DNA of 64,000 bases, taken from Clostridium sp. GTDB taxonomy: Bacteria > Bacillota > Dethiobacteria > Dethiobacterales > Dethiobacteraceae. The translations under genes and the position numbers were made by a program. Location of the stretch: NCBI GenBank assembly GCA_018335695.1, contig JAGXRV010000074.1, forward strand, positions 1 through 64,000. The letters are read 5' to 3'. Shown here piece after piece: positions 16,050 through 25,624 of the stretch. Each line of letters starts with the position of its first letter. Positions within the stretch are counted from its first letter, which is position 1. The notes beneath the pieces are model-generated. The model was not told the origin of the DNA and made no database searches. It worked only from the letters and a program-made list of their open reading frames with translations.

Positions 16050-16805
16050 ATGGCTGAGCGTTTAGCAATGCCTAAATCATGGCGCCTGGAATCCAAACCA
16101 CATAAATTTTGCCCCGGCTGTGGCCATGGGATGGTGCTCAAAGTGTTGGGTGATGTGATTGATGAACTGGCTATTCAAGAAAAGCTTATTTTTGGGGTTG
16201 ATATCGGTTGTTCCTTGCTGGCCTGGGATTTTTTTGATGTGGATACTGTGCAAACACATCATGGCCGTACCAACCCGGTGATGGTAGGTATTAAACGAGC
16301 CAGACCGGAGCTTCTTTGCATTGCTTATATGGGAGATGGCGGTGCCTATGCCATCGGTTCACAACATTTGGTAAACACTGCTTTTCGTAATGAAAAGATT
16401 ATGGCTATTGTGGTAAATAACTGCAACTATGGAATGACGGGAGGCCAGATGTCACCGACTACGCTTCCCGGTCAGAAAACGGAGACCTCTCCTTACGGAC
16501 GTGATATGAAGGAAACAGGCAGCCCCACACTAGGTCCGGAAATGGTGGCGGCGATTGCTTCACCAGGTGCATATGTGGCACGTGGGAGCGTTACTAATCT
16601 TAAGCAGTTAAAGAAATTCATGAAAAAAGCTGTGGAAAATCAATTGGCGGGCAATGGTTTTTCTTTCCTCGAGGTAATTTCTTGCTGTCCCACTAACTGG
16701 CGGACAAATGCTAAGCAGACGTGGGTTTTTATGGAAGAAGAGATGGCCGGCTATTTTAAAATTGGCGAATTTCTGACGGCGGAAAAAGATGAGGGGAACA
16801 GCTGA
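16050..16805 (+). CDS. 2-Oxoacid:ferredoxin oxidoreductase, beta (TPP) subunit
   Basis: Thiamine-diphosphate-binding subunit of 251 residues. CPGCGHGMVLK near 25 and the Mg/TPP motif GDGGAYAIGSQH to NNCNYGMTGGQMSPTT (about 93-136) are present. It lies 15 nt after the alpha gene with GGTGGGAG before the ATG. Its stop overlaps the next start (TGATG), so the operon is tightly coupled. TPP dependence connects it to the thiamine operon at the start of the window. Confidence 0.94.
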   Translation: MAERLAMPKSWRLESKPHKFCPGCGHGMVLKVLGDVIDELAIQEKLIFGVDIGCSLLAWDFFDVDTVQTHHGRTNPVMVGIKRARPELLCIAYMGDGGAYAIGSQHLVNTAFRNEKIMAIVVNNCNYGMTGGQMSPTTLPGQKTETSPYGRDMKETGSPTLGPEMVAAIASPGAYVARGSVTNLKQLKKFMKKAVENQLAGNGFSFLEVISCCPTNWRTNAKQTWVFMEEEMAGYFKIGEFLTAEKDEGNS

Positions 16806-17485
16806 TGGCTAAATTGATTAAGATTGCCATTGCAGGAGAAGGCGGCCAAGGAGTTCAATCAATCGGGGATATCTTAGCTGAAGCCGGTAACGAAGAGGGC
16901 AAAGAAGCTTTGTATATTCCTAACTTTGGCATAGAACAGCGCGGAGGTGTTTCGCTTGCCTTTGTGCAGATTTCTGAGGAACAGATTGGTTCTCCTAAAT
17001 TTCAGACTGCAGATATAGTGATTGCTCTTAGCGAACGGGCTGTGGCAAGAACGCTTCAGTATGTTACTCATAATACCCTTTTTGTGTATGACAGCTCTTT
17101 GATTTCACCGCCGGAAGTGGCTGACGAAGTAATCGGGCTTCAGTCCTATGATACTGTGGCGCCTGAAGCGCAAGCCGGCAAAATAGGCAGGCAGGCAAAA
17201 TCCAAAGAGGAGTCACTGCCGCAAAATGCTAAGCAATTGATTGGTATTCCGGCAACTGCTATCGCTCAAAAAGAACTGCACCCACGTGTATTTAATATGA
17301 TTATCTTGGGGGCAACTGTGCGGGCGGCAGGCATTGTCGAGATGAAGACGATTGAGAAAGCGCTTGAGTCGAAATTGGGCAAAAAATTCACGGACAACCC
17401 CAAATTGCGGGAATTGAATTTTAACGCACTGCAAAAAGGCGTTGAATTGATGGATACTGCGTTGCGGGAGGAAGGAAAAGTATGA
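16805..17485 (+). CDS. 2-Oxoacid:ferredoxin oxidoreductase, gamma subunit
   Basis: A 226-residue catalytic-domain subunit. IAGEGGQGVQSIGDILAEAG at the start and NFGIEQRGGVSLAFVQIS are the family's signature segments. A later block, RVFNMIILGATVRAAGIV, is also typical. It is longer than the common 180-190 residues, with an insert around 110-150 containing a lysine/glutamine-rich stretch. The start overlaps the beta stop and its own stop overlaps the ferredoxin start (ATGA). Confidence 0.92.
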   Translation: MAKLIKIAIAGEGGQGVQSIGDILAEAGNEEGKEALYIPNFGIEQRGGVSLAFVQISEEQIGSPKFQTADIVIALSERAVARTLQYVTHNTLFVYDSSLISPPEVADEVIGLQSYDTVAPEAQAGKIGRQAKSKEESLPQNAKQLIGIPATAIAQKELHPRVFNMIILGATVRAAGIVEMKTIEKALESKLGKKFTDNPKLRELNFNALQKGVELMDTALREEGKV

Positions 17486-17760
17486 GCAGGAAAACTTTTC
17501 GCAAACTGCAATATGAAGGAACAAAAGGCTGTTTTAACATTTCTCCCGACCTCTGCAAAGGTTGCGGCTTGTGCAAAGAAAAGTGCCCTACAGATGTTTT
17601 GGACTGGGGTAAGGAGCTGGGAGTTTACGGGACACCGATTATTGTTCCTGCGCGCTTAGAACAATGTATCGTTTGCGGTATTTGTGAATTGGTTTGTCCC
17701 GACGCCGCAATTTTGATCGAAAAAAAAGAGAAAGAGAAAAAGAAAGCCAAAAAGTCGTAG
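17482..17760 (+). CDS. 2-Oxoacid:ferredoxin oxidoreductase, delta (ferredoxin) subunit
   Basis: A 92-residue two-cluster ferredoxin. First [4Fe-4S] site Cys25/28/31 with Cys35, second Cys62/65/68 with Cys72, in the CxxCxxCxxxCP pattern. The lysine-rich tail (EKKEKEKKKAKK) is unusual but common in such subunits. It passes electrons from the TPP subunit to external ferredoxin. It is the last gene of the four-subunit operon; no clear terminator follows. Confidence 0.94.
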   Translation: MSRKTFRKLQYEGTKGCFNISPDLCKGCGLCKEKCPTDVLDWGKELGVYGTPIIVPARLEQCIVCGICELVCPDAAILIEKKEKEKKKAKKS

Positions 17761-17881
17761 AACATAGAGGCTGCAGCCGGACTGCCTTATATTGAAAGCA
17801 TTTTTTGCGACTCTTGCCCTTTTGCCCAAGCAGGCAATGTGGTACAATGAAGATGAAAAACAGTGAAAGAAGTGGGTTTTT

Positions 17882-18280
17882 GTGAAGTGGAAAAAGGGAG
17901 ACTTGCTGGTTGTCTTTGGCGTTTTGCTTGTGGCACTTGGGCTGATGGCCGTCAGAGCCTTGCCTGCAAGTACCGGCGACCGTTTATTGCGTGTCGAGCT
18001 GGATGGCGTTTTGCTTGAGGAAATTCCTTTTAATGAAGCAGACGTTGAGAAGTTTCCTATCGAGTTTCCCTCCGGAACGGCGACAGTAGAAATTGTCGGC
18101 GGTCGTGTCAGAGTGCTGCCCATGCCTAAGGAAACCTGTCCGCTGGGGATTTGTTCTTCCATCGGCTGGGTTGAACAAGCTGGAGATGCCATTGTCTGCC
18201 TGCCAAACCGTTTGGTTTTGACGGTAGTGGGTGGGGAGGTTAATGAGGTTTGGGACTCGGTCGACGGAGTGACTCGTTAG
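17882..18280 (+). CDS. NusG domain II-containing membrane-anchored protein
   Basis: A 132-residue protein with an N-terminal membrane segment (about 7-27) and a secreted-side beta domain of the NusG_II type. Conserved Cys86 and Cys91 in CPLGIC and Cys106 in AIVCLPNRLVLTV are hallmark residues. The family is often found next to Gx transporters or Rnf/FMN-linked membrane redox genes, but none is here. GTG 17882 has only a weak GAAAGAAG upstream. It abuts the next gene (stop TAG then GTG), so both form an operon. Confidence 0.78.
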   Translation: MKWKKGDLLVVFGVLLVALGLMAVRALPASTGDRLLRVELDGVLLEEIPFNEADVEKFPIEFPSGTATVEIVGGRVRVLPMPKETCPLGICSSIGWVEQAGDAIVCLPNRLVLTVVGGEVNEVWDSVDGVTR

Positions 18281-18775
18281 GTGGACAAGAAAAAGAAGAC
18301 AATTTTGGTTAGCGCCTGTTTATTGGGCGCTCGCGTTAATTATTGCGGCGGTCATAATGAACATTTAGCCGTCCGCCTGCTAAGGGAAAAGGCCGTCTTG
18401 ATTCCGGTTTGTCCTGAACAACTGGGAGGGTTGGCAACACCGAGGCCGGCTGCGGAAATTAAGGGCGGCACCGGGAAAGATGTTTGGAGCGGATCAGCTA
18501 AAGTTTTGACGGTGACAGGAGAAGATCGGACGGAGGCGTTTAAGCGTGGCGCCAGGGAAGTCTGGCTGCTGGCCGAGGTCTTAGGTGCCGAAGCAGCGCT
18601 TTTAAAGGCTCGGAGTCCTTCATGCGGTCATGGTGAAATTTATGATGGAACTTTTAGAGGCGTCAAAATTGACGGAGATGGAATAACAGCGGCCTTCTTG
18701 CTCGGGCAGAATCTGCCCGTTTTCAGCGAGGATGAGCTGGCGCTTTGCGAAAAGTGGCTGTCAACTCAGTACTGA
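18281..18775 (+). CDS. DUF523/TudS-family protein, 3' end altered by an IS
   Basis: A 164-residue protein with the three conserved cysteines of the DUF523 (TudS thiouracil desulfurase-like) family: Cys13 in SACLLG, Cys44 in CPEQLGG and Cys115 in SPSCG, which in TudS bind a [4Fe-4S] cluster. The coding end lies inside an insertion sequence. The last shared codons are WLST; before insertion the protein would have ended WLSTGES, and it now ends WLSTQY. The loss is at the tail only, so function is probably kept. GTG start directly after the previous gene. Confidence 0.85.
   Translation: MDKKKKTILVSACLLGARVNYCGGHNEHLAVRLLREKAVLIPVCPEQLGGLATPRPAAEIKGGTGKDVWSGSAKVLTVTGEDRTEAFKRGAREVWLLAEVLGAEAALLKARSPSCGHGEIYDGTFRGVKIDGDGITAAFLLGQNLPVFSEDELALCEKWLSTQY
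18757..18766. repeat. Left target-site duplication of the DruA element
   Basis: GCTGTCAACT, identical to 21577-21586 on the other side of the element. Confidence 0.75.
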
Positions 18776-18848
18776 CGCATGAGTAACAAACCTTGCTGTT
18801 TGCATCGGGTTTAATGTATTAGCAAAAAAATTTTATCGCAAAAAGGAC

Positions 18849-18877
18849 TGGACAAGCTTAAAAACGTATGAGATAAT
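18849..18877 (+). promoter_or_regulatory. Internal promoter of the DruA element
   Basis: TGGACA (18849-18854), 17 nt, GATAAT (18872-18877), 35 nt before the first gene of the element. Confidence 0.5.
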
Positions 18878-18911
18878 AGTGTGGAGAAACTGTAACAGGG
18901 AGGCCCGCACT

Positions 18912-19814
18912 ATGGCTGATACTTCGAACAAAAACACCATCTTGCTGTTTGGACGGGACTTTACCGAACTTGATCTTTGGATTGTAAAAGAGACTGTTCG
19001 CCGGTATCCCCGGCTCTCCCAGAATGAGCTGGCCCACACCATCTGCGAGAACCTGAAATGGTTTGCCCCAAATGGCAACAACAAAGTCGATTCCTGTATA
19101 CAGCTTTTACGAAAACTGGAATCGCAAGGCGTTATTAAATTACCGGCAATACGGAGTAAAAGAGTACCAAAGGATCAACGTATTGCGCCCACATTGCAAA
19201 CAGACGCACCTGCTGAGATTGTGGCAGACTTATCCCAGATCGGCATCCAGGTTCAACCTGTACGGGAAGCTTCCCAGATGCGTCTGTGGAATGAGTATGT
19301 GGAGCGATATCATATTCTGGGATACAAACGTCCTTTTGGCGCCCATCAACGGTATTACATCCTTTCCGGTCAGGATCAACCCCTTGGGTGTATCCTGTTT
19401 TCTGCCGCTGCCTGGGCGCTGGAAGCCCGGGACCAATGGATTGGATGGACAGAAACTGACCGCAGCAAGAGGCTGCACCTGGTTGTTAACAATACCCGTT
19501 TTCTCATCTTCCCGTGGGTCCACGTTAAGAACCTGGCTAGCAAAGCCTTATCCTTAGCTGTCAAGCGTATCGGTTATGACTGGCAGGACCGTTATGGTTA
19601 CAGCCCGGTGTTGCTGGAAACCTTTGTAGATCCGGAGGAATACCGGGGTACTTGTTACAAGGCAGCGAACTGGATACTGTTAGGATGGACAGCGGGACGA
19701 GGGCGGATGGATCGGCACACACAATATCTGTCTACTCCCAAACATATCTACGTGTATCCCCTGCATCGCGATTTCCGGGCAATCCTGCGCGGAGAAAGCG
19801 GGGGTGACCAATGA
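18912..19814 (+). CDS. DUF4338 (DruA-like) protein of an insertion sequence
   Basis: A 300-residue protein. An N-terminal winged-helix-like region (about 10-75, with YPRLSQNELAHTICENL) is followed by the DUF4338 core: YVERYHILGYKRPFG, ARDQWIGW, VVNNTRFLIFPWV, VKNLASKALSLA, PVLLETFVDPEEYRGTCYKAANW and GRGR. This is the domain of DruA, found in Druantia anti-phage systems. Here it overlaps a transposase gene by ATGA and both lie between the terminal repeats, so it is more likely an accessory transposition protein than a stand-alone defence gene. ATG 18912 follows GGGAGG. Confidence 0.8.
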   Translation: MADTSNKNTILLFGRDFTELDLWIVKETVRRYPRLSQNELAHTICENLKWFAPNGNNKVDSCIQLLRKLESQGVIKLPAIRSKRVPKDQRIAPTLQTDAPAEIVADLSQIGIQVQPVREASQMRLWNEYVERYHILGYKRPFGAHQRYYILSGQDQPLGCILFSAAAWALEARDQWIGWTETDRSKRLHLVVNNTRFLIFPWVHVKNLASKALSLAVKRIGYDWQDRYGYSPVLLETFVDPEEYRGTCYKAANWILLGWTAGRGRMDRHTQYLSTPKHIYVYPLHRDFRAILRGESGGDQ

Positions 19815-21364
19815 GCGAAACCGTCCTCGAACGTCGTGAACGGAGGAGGAAACAACAGGAGCTTAGAGAACAGTTGAAAAGGCTGGGGATACAATATCCC
19901 CGCACCCCCACTCTTCCGAACCGCAAGTCTGTCCATAAAACAACAGAGGAAGAACAGGAAGCAGTACAGGCTGCCACCGAAGAGAAGCTCAAAACTGCAT
20001 ATCAATTGCTGCCGGTGCTGTTAGAAAAATTATCCTGCGTTCCCGACCCCCGGGATCCGAAAAAAATCAAACACCAGATGTCAGTGATGATGCTCTATGG
20101 TATCCTCTTGTTTATGTTTCAACTCGCGTCACGGCGGAAAGGGAATGAAGAATTAACCGGCCCCCAGTTGAGGGAAAACCTGTGCTCCCTTTTTCCGTAT
20201 CTGGAGGAAATGCCGCACCAGGATACCCTGTGCCGCCTGTTGGAAGAGCTGGATGTGGACCAGATTGAAGGCAGTTACTTAGATTTGTTGAGGCACTTAA
20301 TCCGCAGAAAGAAGTTTCGGCATCTTCTGCGCAAGAACAGGTATCTTGTAGCCATTGATGGCACACAAAAATACGTCATGAAGGAATGTTGGGACAAACG
20401 CTATCTTTACCGCAAGATCCAAGGCAAAGATGGGGAATGGGAGTATTACGCCTACGTGCTGGAGGCAGTCCTGGTGTTTGCCAATGGCATGGTACTGCCG
20501 CTGATGAGCGAGTTTCTGGAGAACAGTGAGGAACTGGTGGCGGTTGAGGATTATGAGAAATGGAAACAGGACTGCGAACTGAAGGCCTTCCACCGTCTAG
20601 CCAAGCGATTAAAGCAGGCGTTTCCAAAACTGTCCCTGACCCTTCTTCTGGACGGACTGTACGCCAACGGGCCGGTCATGGAAGCCTGCCGCAAAAACAA
20701 GTGGGAATTCATGATCGTGCTCAAAGACAAATCACTGCCCTCGGTATGGAAAGAAGCGGAAGGCCTGATACGTCTGGATACCGAAGAAGAGTACCAACTA
20801 AAACGGATGTGGCAGGGCCGCAGGCAAATATTCCGGTGGGCCAACGGGCTTGAATATGACTATGGTGTTAACCGGCGCAAATCGCTGATAATTCATATTG
20901 TGGTGTGCGAGGAAGCTTTTGAAGAAATCGATGCCAAAACAGGATTCGTCGTAACAAAAACCAGCCGCCACGCCTGGATTTCCAGTAACCCCATGGAGCG
21001 CAAGAATATCCATGAACGCTGTAATCTGATAGCTCGGAAACGGTGGCTACAGGAGAATAACATATTGAAAGAAAAGCACCAGGGCTACAGTTATGAACAC
21101 ATCTTCTCCCATAACTGGAACGCCATGAAGGGCTACCACCACCTGATGCATATCGCTCGCATGATAAACGAGATGGCCCTTCATTCCGTCTCCCTGATTG
21201 AACATGTCAAAGAGGTTGGCATTCAGTCATTCATTAAAAAGTTCTACATAGCAATGGTCTACACAAAGTTGGACACAGGGCGGATTCGGCGATTGACTGA
21301 GTTGCCTGGTCAATTACGACTGGTGCAGGAAGAAAATTGGAGAACAAGCAGGTTGGCGGCATAA
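19811..21364 (+). CDS. DDE transposase (IS4-superfamily-like)
   Basis: A 517-residue transposase. A charged N-terminal region (1-70) precedes a DDE catalytic domain: first Asp in VAIDGTQKY, second Asp in LTLLLDGLYANG, and Glu in RWLQENNILKEK, which fits the R-x3-E-x6-K part of the IS4 signature (the preceding Tyr is replaced). HNWNAMKGYHHLMHIARMINEMA closes the domain. The subfamily is uncertain. The full-length reading frame and intact ends suggest the element may be active. Confidence 0.85.
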   Translation: MSETVLERRERRRKQQELREQLKRLGIQYPRTPTLPNRKSVHKTTEEEQEAVQAATEEKLKTAYQLLPVLLEKLSCVPDPRDPKKIKHQMSVMMLYGILLFMFQLASRRKGNEELTGPQLRENLCSLFPYLEEMPHQDTLCRLLEELDVDQIEGSYLDLLRHLIRRKKFRHLLRKNRYLVAIDGTQKYVMKECWDKRYLYRKIQGKDGEWEYYAYVLEAVLVFANGMVLPLMSEFLENSEELVAVEDYEKWKQDCELKAFHRLAKRLKQAFPKLSLTLLLDGLYANGPVMEACRKNKWEFMIVLKDKSLPSVWKEAEGLIRLDTEEEYQLKRMWQGRRQIFRWANGLEYDYGVNRRKSLIIHIVVCEEAFEEIDAKTGFVVTKTSRHAWISSNPMERKNIHERCNLIARKRWLQENNILKEKHQGYSYEHIFSHNWNAMKGYHHLMHIARMINEMALHSVSLIEHVKEVGIQSFIKKFYIAMVYTKLDTGRIRRLTELPGQLRLVQEENWRTSRLAA

Positions 21365-21576
21365 CAAACATACACAGGCAGAACCAAAGTAAGCTCGCCA
21401 CAGGATCCGTCTGCCCGTTGAAGGCGCCGGACCAGCTACACGCGTAGAAGAAATTTAGTAATAGAGGATTTGGCGTAACAGGCCAGCAATTTTCGGTGAA
21501 AAAGATGCATAACAGCTACTAAAGCGTCACTTTCCCGCTTAGCGGGATTCTTAAAAAATGTTCACGCGTCAGGTCT

Positions 21577-21586
21577 GCTGTCAACT
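21577..21586. repeat. Right target-site duplication of the DruA element
   Basis: GCTGTCAACT, matching 18757-18766. It pairs with AGTTGACAGC at 21593-21602, the surviving palindrome. Confidence 0.75.
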
Positions 21587-21594
21587 GGAGAAAG

Positions 21595-21623
21595 TTGACA
21601 GCCGTCCGTGTTTTTGTTACGAT
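21595..21623 (+). promoter_or_regulatory. Sigma-A promoter of guaB
   Basis: TTGACA (21595-21600), a 17-nt spacer, TACGAT (21618-21623). The -35 box lies in the right arm of the palindrome that the insertion sequence interrupted. The promoter itself is intact. Confidence 0.75.
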
Positions 21624-21644
21624 GAAGCAAATTTTACAAGTTAG

Positions 21645-23126
<1,482 letters not shown>

Positions 23127-23161
23127 ATTGTTTCGGAAATTAGCCGATTTTTGGAAAAATG

Positions 23162-23184
23162 CCCTGCCCTTTGCAGGGTTTTTT
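23162..23184 (+). terminator. Terminator of guaB
   Basis: CCCTGC (23162-23167) pairs with GCAGGG (23173-23178), followed by six T. Confidence 0.85.
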
Positions 23185-23213
23185 ATTGGGGGTGATTTGT
23201 CCCACTCGTCCAC

Positions 23214-23455
23214 GCGACCACCCCGCCCTTGCGGGCACCCCTCCACCGGAGGGGAATTTTTGTAGCAGAAAATTTTTCCGACGTAATGGGTGGTATCGCA
23301 GGGTGAGTCCTTTTTGGGCGGGTTCGAAACACTCCTCTACCAAAGGGTGCTCAGGGCCAGCAGGCCCGCCGAAGGGGAGGTAGCCCGTAGGGACGGGTTT
23401 GAAATCCGCCCTGCAAGACGCGTTAGCTGACAGAAAACATAAAGCGTCTTTTTTA
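23214..23455 (+). repeat. Dispersed palindromic repeat module, copy A
   Basis: Starts GCGACCACCCCGCCCTTGC, continues with a CCCTCC/GGAGGG hairpin and AATTTTTGTAG, and ends with CCTGCAAGACGCGT-AGCTGA-AGAAAAC and a T run. Copy B at 63020-63192 has the same start and end. Copy A is about 70 bp longer, with an extra segment between two CGGGTT-GAAA motifs, as if a piece was inserted or duplicated. No coding content is seen. Confidence 0.7.
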
Positions 23456-23519
23456 TTATCTCAGGAAGGAACGAGTATTTTGCAGGTAAAAACTAAATTG
23501 TGTGGAAAAGGATAACGAT

Positions 23520-24941
23520 ATGAATCAGACACGTTTACCGATTTGGGAACAAGTAAAAAAATATCAATCGAGTGACCGCGTCTGGTTGCACTTTCCTGGG
23601 CATGGAGGCGGATTGGGGCTGCCGGCAGGTGAAGCGGCCGCCGCTTTTGCGGCAGTGGCTCGGCTTGATTTGACGGAACTGCCTGAACTGGATGATTTGC
23701 ACAATCCAACCGGTGCTATTGCGGAAGCCCAGGAGTTGGCGGCAGACGTTTGGCATGCTGATAAAACCTATTTTCTTGTCAATGGCAGCAGTGCCGGTGT
23801 GCTAGCGATGGTGCTTGCTGCCTGTAGTCCAGGCGACTTGATTCTTGCGCCGAGAAATGCCCATAGTTCCTTTTATCACGCGCTTATTCTCTCCGGTGCG
23901 ATGCCGCGCTATCTCCCTGTGGTCGAGCAAGACGGCCTCTCGCTTAATGTGACGCCAAAAGCCGTCCAAGAGGCTTTTGCGCGCCATCCTCAAGCCAGAG
24001 CGTTTTTTTTGACGAGCCCGGGTTATAATGGTATTTGTGCTGAGGTGACAGAAATTGCCGAGATTGTGCGTAGCTATGGAGCCTTGTTGCTTTTAGATGA
24101 GGCTCATGGTGCTCACTTGGGTTTCTCTCACAGCCTGCCGGTCTCGGCAGGCCACTTGGCTGACGTTCGTGTTCAGAGCTGGCATAAAACGTTAGCTGCG
24201 CTGACTCCCGGAGCGGTGCTTCATCAACACGGGGTGCGCCTAGACCAGCACCGTCTGCGTTCTGCTCTGCAGCTCGTGCAAACGAGCAGCCCTTCATACC
24301 CGTTACTCCTTTCTCTGGACACGGTACGGAGAGAAATGGCATTGAACGGGAAGGCTGTTGTTGATGAGATGGCAGAAAAAGCCGGACAACTACGCTTTGC
24401 CTTAGCTAAGTTGCTGCCCGTGCTGACAGAATCTGACCTTGTATCTGCAGTTTTTCAGCTCGATACCACGCGGGTTACAATTTTGACAAGCGAGATGGGG
24501 GTTAGCGGTTTTGCAGCCGCCCGTCTGTTAACTCAATTAGGGATTGATCTGGAAATGGTTCAAGCGGGAGCTCTGCTTGCCGTAGTAGGACCAGGCTTCC
24601 AGGTGAAGAACATAGAACGGCTGGTTAGCGCTTTCAGCTCTTTAACGCAGCAGAAATCTGACAGGCGCAGACTTCTTCCTCCTTTGCCGCAAGCCGATGT
24701 TGTATTGTCACCGCGAGAAGCATTTTACTCTGCTTCTCGCTATGTCGCACTTCAGGATGCAAGAGGCCAAATAGCTGCTGTTACGGTAGCAGCATATCCG
24801 CCCGGGATGCCGCTTGTGGCACCGGGCGAGCGAATTACTAACGAAGTAGTTGACTATCTGCAACTGGCAAGCCGTGCCGGCGTCTGCTTTCGCGGTCTTG
24901 ACGGGGAGGGTAGGATCAAGATTTGCGGATTAGAGAAATAA
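23520..24941 (+). CDS. Orn/Lys/Arg decarboxylase-family PLP enzyme (YaaO-like)
   Basis: A 473-residue fold-type I PLP enzyme. FPGHGGG near the start, LHNPTGAIAEAQELAA, NGSSAGVLAMVLA, LLLDEAHGAHLGFS and the PLP lysine in VQSWHKTLAALT mark the Orn/Lys/Arg decarboxylase family. Position directly before tmk matches yaaO of Bacillus subtilis. The substrate cannot be told; arginine or lysine are the usual ones. ATG 23520 follows AAAGGA; a GTG at 23502 is in frame but has no ribosome site. Confidence 0.85.
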   Translation: MNQTRLPIWEQVKKYQSSDRVWLHFPGHGGGLGLPAGEAAAAFAAVARLDLTELPELDDLHNPTGAIAEAQELAADVWHADKTYFLVNGSSAGVLAMVLAACSPGDLILAPRNAHSSFYHALILSGAMPRYLPVVEQDGLSLNVTPKAVQEAFARHPQARAFFLTSPGYNGICAEVTEIAEIVRSYGALLLLDEAHGAHLGFSHSLPVSAGHLADVRVQSWHKTLAALTPGAVLHQHGVRLDQHRLRSALQLVQTSSPSYPLLLSLDTVRREMALNGKAVVDEMAEKAGQLRFALAKLLPVLTESDLVSAVFQLDTTRVTILTSEMGVSGFAAARLLTQLGIDLEMVQAGALLAVVGPGFQVKNIERLVSAFSSLTQQKSDRRRLLPPLPQADVVLSPREAFYSASRYVALQDARGQIAAVTVAAYPPGMPLVAPGERITNEVVDYLQLASRAGVCFRGLDGEGRIKICGLEK

Positions 24942-24951
24942 GAGGTGGGTT

Positions 24952-25581
24952 ATGAAGAAAGGATATTTTGTCAGTCTGGAAGGTCCAGATGGCGCGGGCA
25001 AGACTACCCAGGGGCTCCGTTTGGCTGCCGCTGCCAGAGCGCTTGGTGTTGATACAATTCTTACCCGGGAGCCGGGGGGTACTTCCTTAGGCGATGCGGT
25101 GCGAGAAATCCTGCTTGAGCCGGCCTTTCGGGAAATGGTGCCGCTGACGGAGGTTTTCTTATATGCGGCGGCGAGAGCCCAGTTGTATCATGAAGTGATT
25201 GCGCCGGGACTGGCAGCCGGCAATTTCCTGCTCTGTGACAGATTTATTGATTCCACGCTTGCGTATCAGGCCTATGGCGGAAAGATGGATTTTGATTTTG
25301 TCTTGCAGACAAATTTGCGGGCTATTCAAGGCAGGCTGCCTGATAAAACTTTTGTGCTAGACCTTGATCCTGCGAACGGATTGGCTAGGCGAGGTGGCGG
25401 TGCCGCCGATCGTGTGGAACAAAAGCCGCTCTCTTTTCACAGTCGGGTACGGGAAGGCTTTTTACTTTTGGCGCGCCAATTCCCGCAAAGGATTGTGGTG
25501 TTAGACGGAAGCGCGCCGCAGGATGAACTGACAGACATCATTTGGAGCATTGTGTGCCCTGAGCTAGAAAAACTGCGTTAG
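24952..25581 (+). CDS. tmk: Thymidylate kinase
   Basis: Phosphorylates dTMP to dTDP. The 209-residue protein shows the P-loop GPDGAGKTTQ (11-20), TREPGGT with the substrate-binding Arg, the DRF motif (LLCDRFIDSTLAYQ) and the lid region. The gene sits 10 nt after the PLP enzyme with AGAGGTGG and before holB, the standard Bacillota order (yaaQ and yaaR are missing between them). Confidence 0.96.
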   Translation: MKKGYFVSLEGPDGAGKTTQGLRLAAAARALGVDTILTREPGGTSLGDAVREILLEPAFREMVPLTEVFLYAAARAQLYHEVIAPGLAAGNFLLCDRFIDSTLAYQAYGGKMDFDFVLQTNLRAIQGRLPDKTFVLDLDPANGLARRGGGAADRVEQKPLSFHSRVREGFLLLARQFPQRIVVLDGSAPQDELTDIIWSIVCPELEKLR

Positions 25582-25624
25582 GCAGTCATTTTGTGGTATA
25601 ATAAGATAACTCATGAGGTTAGTC

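Larger units (their letters stand above)
18767..21576 (+). mobile_element. Insertion sequence with DruA/DUF4338 gene and DDE transposase
   Basis: A 2,810-bp element. Its ends, read inward, are CAGTACTGACGCATGA on the left and AGACCTGACGCGTGA on the right, an imperfect terminal inverted repeat with a CTGACGC core. The ends are bordered by a 10-bp direct repeat GCTGTCAACT. Removing the element and one copy rebuilds an 11-bp perfect palindrome (GGCTGTCAACT ... AGTTGACAGCC) that contained the last codons of the TudS-like gene and overlaps the -35 box of guaB. It carries two overlapping genes and has its own promoter. Confidence 0.8.
23127..23519. other. guaB-yaaO intergenic region with repeats
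   Basis: 390 bases without a gene. They hold the guaB terminator, a palindromic repeat module (23214-23455) and the ribosome site of the next gene. Confidence 0.8.

Noticed and set aside
18912-19814. DruA-like gene considered as evidence of a Druantia defence system.
   Set aside because: No DruE-type helicase or other Dru genes are near, and the gene lies within transposon ends with a transposase.
23285-23320. GGGTGGTATCGCAGGG in the repeat module resembles a T-box core.
   Set aside because: No stem I or other T-box parts are upstream, the copy at 63 kb lacks the motif, and the next gene is a PLP decarboxylase preceded by other sequence. Most likely chance similarity.
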